A stretch of DNA of 64,000 bases from Flavobacterium acetivorans (GTDB taxonomy: Bacteria; Bacteroidota; Bacteroidia; Flavobacteriales; Flavobacteriaceae): positions 1,860,001-1,924,000 of the forward strand of contig NZ_CP087132.1 of the NCBI RefSeq assembly GCF_020911885.1, written 5' to 3'. The notes below the pieces were generated by a model. The model saw only the letters and a list, made by a program, of their open reading frames with translations, did not search any database and was not told the origin of the DNA. The translations under genes were made by a program, and so were the position numbers. Position 1 is the stretch's first letter. The number at the start of each line of letters is the position of its first letter. Shown in pieces: positions 60,848 through 64,000 of the stretch.

Positions 60848-63007
60848 ATGAAAACCATTTTTATTTTTAGCTTTCTTTTGTTTGCCAATTTTACTTTTTC
60901 TCAATCAACCGTTTCTGGAAAAGTGGTTGACCAAAAAGGGAACCCAATTGTGGGAGCTAATATTTTTATCGAAGGAACCTATGACGGAATTTCTTCTAAT
61001 GATAAAGGAGATTTTGCTTTTACGACTAGCAGCACCGGAAATCAGATCTTGGTAGCGAGTTTCCTTATTTATGAAACTACTAAAATCCAAATTGATGTGG
61101 CTAATTGTCAGGGTAAAATAATTACTTTAAAAGACAATGTCAACGCGCTGGACGCAGTTGTGATAACCGCCGGCACAATGGAATCCGGTGATAAAGCTAG
61201 AGTTTCAGTACTGAAACCACTAGATATTGTAACCACGGCGGGTTCGGCCGGTAATATTATCGCAGCTTTGCAAACACTTCCAGGAACGCAAAATGTAGCC
61301 GAAGACGGGAGACTTTTTGTTCGTGGTGGCGAGGCCAATGAAACCCAGACTTTTGTAGACGGTATTCGGGTGGCGCAACCTTATGGCGCGAGTACCAATA
61401 ATTTACCTACCCGTGGTCGATTTTCTCCTTTTCTTTTTAGCGGAATCGCTTTTTCAACAGGGGGTTATTCTGCCGAATATGGAGAAGCCTTATCGAGTGT
61501 TTTGCTATTAAATACGCAGGATGAACCCGATCAAAATAAAACCGAAATTTCCCTTATGACCGTTGGTTTAGGTTTAGGAAACACTCAAAAATGGAATAAA
61601 AGTTCCCTCAGTGTAAACGCAGCTTATATTAATTTGGCGCCTTATCAGGCTGCTGTCAAGCAGAATGTAGATTGGAACAGTCCGTTTCAATCTTTATCTG
61701 GAGAAACAGTGTACCGCTATCATTTTAATAACGGAATCTTTAAAGTTTACGCAGCTTTTGATGCTTCAAAATTCGATATTAATCAAGAAAATATAAACGG
61801 ACCTGAAAAAATCAGAGTCAATTTAAACAACAATAATTTCTATTTGAATACTTCTTATAATGGAAATTTTGGAGAGAGTTGGCAAATTGCGAGCGGTATG
61901 AGTTATGGTTATGGAAAAAACCAGATTGGACTGGATTTAGATCATTTGAATAATGATGAAAATGCTGCGCATTTCAAGCTGAAATTGAAGAAAAACTTCT
62001 CCAATAGGTTTAAGTTGTCTTTTGGCGGGGATTATTTCGTCACTGTTTTTGATGAAAAATTTAATGAAAATTCAGGGGCAAAATATGTAAATACATATAA
62101 TTCCAGAATTGCAGCGGTTTATTCAGAAGCGGATGTTTTCTTTTCAAAAAAGTTTGCAGCCAAAATTGGTTTGCAGGTTTCAAATAATGAATTGTTGAAA
62201 GAAACCGCCATTTCTCCCAGAATATCATTGGCTTATAAAATGGCTAAGAACAGCCAGTTTTCGGCAGCTTACGGAGATTTTTCCCAAACGCCAAGTGCAG
62301 ATTATATTAAATATTCAAAATACCATCAATTTGAAAGCGAGAGAGCTTCTCATTATATCCTGAATTACCAATTCAATAAAAACGGTAAGACTTTTAGAGC
62401 GGAAACCTATTTTAAAGAGTACAGAAATTTGGTAAAATACGATACGCCAATGGTGCAATACAATTCGATATTTGATAATGAAGGATCGGGTTATGCTAAA
62501 GGACTGGATTTGTTTTGGCGAGACGGAAAATCATTTAAGAATTTAGAATATTGGATTTCTTATTCTTACATCGACACCGAAAGAAATTATAAAAATTTTC
62601 CAAATCAGGCGACGCCTAATTTTGTTGCAGATCATAGCCTGTCTATCGTTGCTAAATATTGGATAAACGATTGGAAATCGCAATTGGGTTTTACCAATAC
62701 TTATAGTTCTGGGCGTCCGTACAACAATCCAAATGAAAGCCAATTCATGAATGGAAAGACAAAATCATACCATAATTTGAGTTTTAACTGGGCCTATTTA
62801 CTAAGTACCCAAAAGATTCTGTATTTCTCAGTATCCAATGTTTTAGGAAGTCAAAATGTTTTTGGATATGATTATGCCAAAAATCCAAATAGCAGTGGTT
62901 TTTATAACAGAAAAGAAGTGACGCCTACAGCGGATCGGTTTTTCTTCGTAGGTTTCTTTTGGACGATTAGTAATGACAAGAAGGACAATCAACTTAAGAA
63001 TCTTTAA
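60848..63007 (+). CDS. TonB-dependent receptor with carboxypeptidase-like regulatory domain
   Basis: 719 residues: signal peptide (FANFTFSQ), a CarboxypepD_reg-like domain (about 20-105, VSGKVVDQKGNPIVGANIFI), a plug (ALQTLPGTQNVAEDGRLFVR; GGEANETQTFVDG) and a C-terminal 22-strand barrel (GYSAEYGEALSSV onward). It takes up an unknown ligand across the outer membrane with TonB energy. No SusD partner follows, so it is not a polysaccharide-utilisation pair. The next gene codes for a secreted helical protein. Confidence 0.92.
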   Translation: MKTIFIFSFLLFANFTFSQSTVSGKVVDQKGNPIVGANIFIEGTYDGISSNDKGDFAFTTSSTGNQILVASFLIYETTKIQIDVANCQGKIITLKDNVNALDAVVITAGTMESGDKARVSVLKPLDIVTTAGSAGNIIAALQTLPGTQNVAEDGRLFVRGGEANETQTFVDGIRVAQPYGASTNNLPTRGRFSPFLFSGIAFSTGGYSAEYGEALSSVLLLNTQDEPDQNKTEISLMTVGLGLGNTQKWNKSSLSVNAAYINLAPYQAAVKQNVDWNSPFQSLSGETVYRYHFNNGIFKVYAAFDASKFDINQENINGPEKIRVNLNNNNFYLNTSYNGNFGESWQIASGMSYGYGKNQIGLDLDHLNNDENAAHFKLKLKKNFSNRFKLSFGGDYFVTVFDEKFNENSGAKYVNTYNSRIAAVYSEADVFFSKKFAAKIGLQVSNNELLKETAISPRISLAYKMAKNSQFSAAYGDFSQTPSADYIKYSKYHQFESERASHYILNYQFNKNGKTFRAETYFKEYRNLVKYDTPMVQYNSIFDNEGSGYAKGLDLFWRDGKSFKNLEYWISYSYIDTERNYKNFPNQATPNFVADHSLSIVAKYWINDWKSQLGFTNTYSSGRPYNNPNESQFMNGKTKSYHNLSFNWAYLLSTQKILYFSVSNVLGSQNVFGYDYAKNPNSSGFYNRKEVTPTADRFFFVGFFWTISNDKKDNQLKNL

Positions 63008-63171
63008 TGCAACGTTCAATTTTATAATTTTCGAATAAATAACAATTCATCCTTTAAAAACGACAGTTGGGTAACTATAAATTTTAAAAGAGAGTAAACT
63101 GAAATACTTTTGAATTGTAATTAAACAGTTTCAATCATCAAAACAATCATCAACTATTAAAACTAATTATT

Positions 63172-63792
63172 ATGACAAAAATGATCACCTCAATTGCATT
63201 ATTTGTGTGCAGCTTATTATCAGCTCAAGGACAATTTGAACAAGGAATGGGAAAAGCTTTCGGACTTTGGAAAGAAGGAAAAACAACTGAAGCCTCTGAT
63301 TTATTCGAAAGAATTGCAGCGGCCGAAAAAAGCAGTTGGCTACCCAATTATTATGTGGCATTAGTAAATACAACGACTGCTTTTGGAACTTCTGACAAAG
63401 AAAAAATCAGTTTATTGCTTTCCAAAGCACAAAATGCCTTGGATGTGGAATTGCTAAAAGACACCAATAATGCCGAATTGTATGTTATGCAAGCCATGAT
63501 AAATACAGCCTGGATTGTTGCTGATCCCATGGTAAACGGAATGAAATTATCTGGAAAAGTAATGGAATTGTATACCAAAGCCGAAGCGCTTGCCCCGGAT
63601 AATCCCAGGGTTGTTTTCTCTAAAGCCGATTTCCAAATCAATGGGGCCAAGTGGACTGGAGCAGATACTAAACCTTTATGCGCGCAACTGGAGAAAGCTA
63701 TTGGACTTTTTGCTACTTTTAAACCAGAAAATGCTTTTTCTCCAAAATGGGGATTAGACAGAGCAACGGCAGCATTAAAAAACTGTAAGTAA
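63172..63792 (+). CDS. Secreted helical-repeat (TPR-like) protein
   Basis: 206 residues with a signal peptide (IALFVCSLLSAQGQ) and paired helices (GLWKEGKTTEASDLFERIAA, LYTKAEALAPDNPRVVFSKA) typical of TPR-like repeats. It has no catalytic motif. It lies between the TonB receptor and a membrane protein gene on the same strand. The function is unknown. Confidence 0.75.
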   Translation: MTKMITSIALFVCSLLSAQGQFEQGMGKAFGLWKEGKTTEASDLFERIAAAEKSSWLPNYYVALVNTTTAFGTSDKEKISLLLSKAQNALDVELLKDTNNAELYVMQAMINTAWIVADPMVNGMKLSGKVMELYTKAEALAPDNPRVVFSKADFQINGAKWTGADTKPLCAQLEKAIGLFATFKPENAFSPKWGLDRATAALKNCK

Positions 63793-63859
63793 AACTAGAA
63801 AAAAAGCAAGATTGTAGAAAGTCTTTACCTAATCTTCAAGTCAATCTAAAAGAAATAAA

Positions 63860-64000
63860 ATGAATAAACTGATAAAAGAATTTCCAAGAGCTTTGTTTAT
63901 TTCGCTGGCGATATTCATCGCTTTAACAATAATTCACGTTATCAATGGAGGACAAATAACTTTTGACAATCATTTAAAGGTAAATTTTGCCTACACCATG
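63860..64000 (+). CDS. Membrane protein, N-terminal part only (cut by window end)
   Basis: 47 codons are visible from the ATG at 63860, beginning MNKLIKEFPRALFISLAIF, a basic start followed by a hydrophobic helix (ALFISLAIFIALTIIHVI). The reading frame continues past the window edge. It may be a 2TM-type or histidine kinase protein, but nothing here decides it. Confidence 0.6.
   Translation, partial: MNKLIKEFPRALFISLAIFIALTIIHVINGGQITFDNHLKVNFAYTM

Overview
The window looks like a Flavobacterium or close Bacteroidota chromosome. Evidence: AT-rich sequence with few Shine-Dalgarno sites, several -7 boxes of the TAnnTTTG type with an upstream TTG, type IX secretion (T9SS) type B sorting domains, bacillithiol synthesis (BshC), an OmpP1/FadL porin, many SC-type lipoprotein signals, and the rpmB-rpmG-DUF4295-ftsY order known from this phylum. 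Most of it is core chromosome; the only clear mobile DNA is a tandem pair of insertion sequences.

Layout. 1-2670: end of cinA, ribosomal proteins L28 and L33, a DUF4295 protein, ftsY and a small membrane protein. 2811-7883: an NtrB/NtrC-like two-component system with a sigma-54 activator, a small Cys-rich protein and glutamate dehydrogenase behind a possible sigma-54 promoter, then a Gre-like protein with a coiled-coil partner. 7948-12637: a serine hydrolase lipoprotein, a structured repeat RNA, a small lipoprotein, a DUF721 protein, a membrane protein, ndk and bshC. 12843-18753: a B12-binding radical SAM protein and a three-gene biotin-dependent acyl-CoA carboxylase operon. 18822-24487 (minus strand): amidase, Spy-like periplasmic protein, rimO, a second copy of the structured RNA, a FadL-type porin and a Tyr/Gly-rich lipoprotein. 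24589-26743: proS, three tRNA-Glu(UUC) genes, rpsT. 26814-29670: two head-to-tail copies of an ISL3-type (ISAon1-like) element flanked by near-identical 8-bp direct repeats. 29729-33819: a PAS kinase/receiver pair and typA. 33920-44810 (minus): two large T9SS cargo proteins, an ABC-2 exporter and a second PAS kinase/receiver pair.

45144-54380 is the most unusual stretch. It holds a 349-residue protein with the catalytic motifs of an APH-like kinase fold; a propeller-like lipoprotein; a 1243-residue fusion of a metallophosphatase, a FAM20/HipA-like atypical kinase-like region and an outer-membrane barrel; an HD phosphohydrolase fused to a Pycsar-type transmembrane effector domain; and a GAF protein with a cyclase-like DIxGSS motif. 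None of these can be given a firm function from sequence alone. Together they suggest phosphoryl transfer and nucleotide signalling at the envelope. No complete known defence system is visible.

54524-64000: a DUF1660-like zinc protein, a nucleoid-associated protein, a pRiA4b ORF-3-like protein, an HPP membrane protein with a ClC channel, a VOC/acetyltransferase cluster, a YCII protein, a TonB-dependent receptor, a secreted repeat protein and the start of a membrane protein cut by the window edge.
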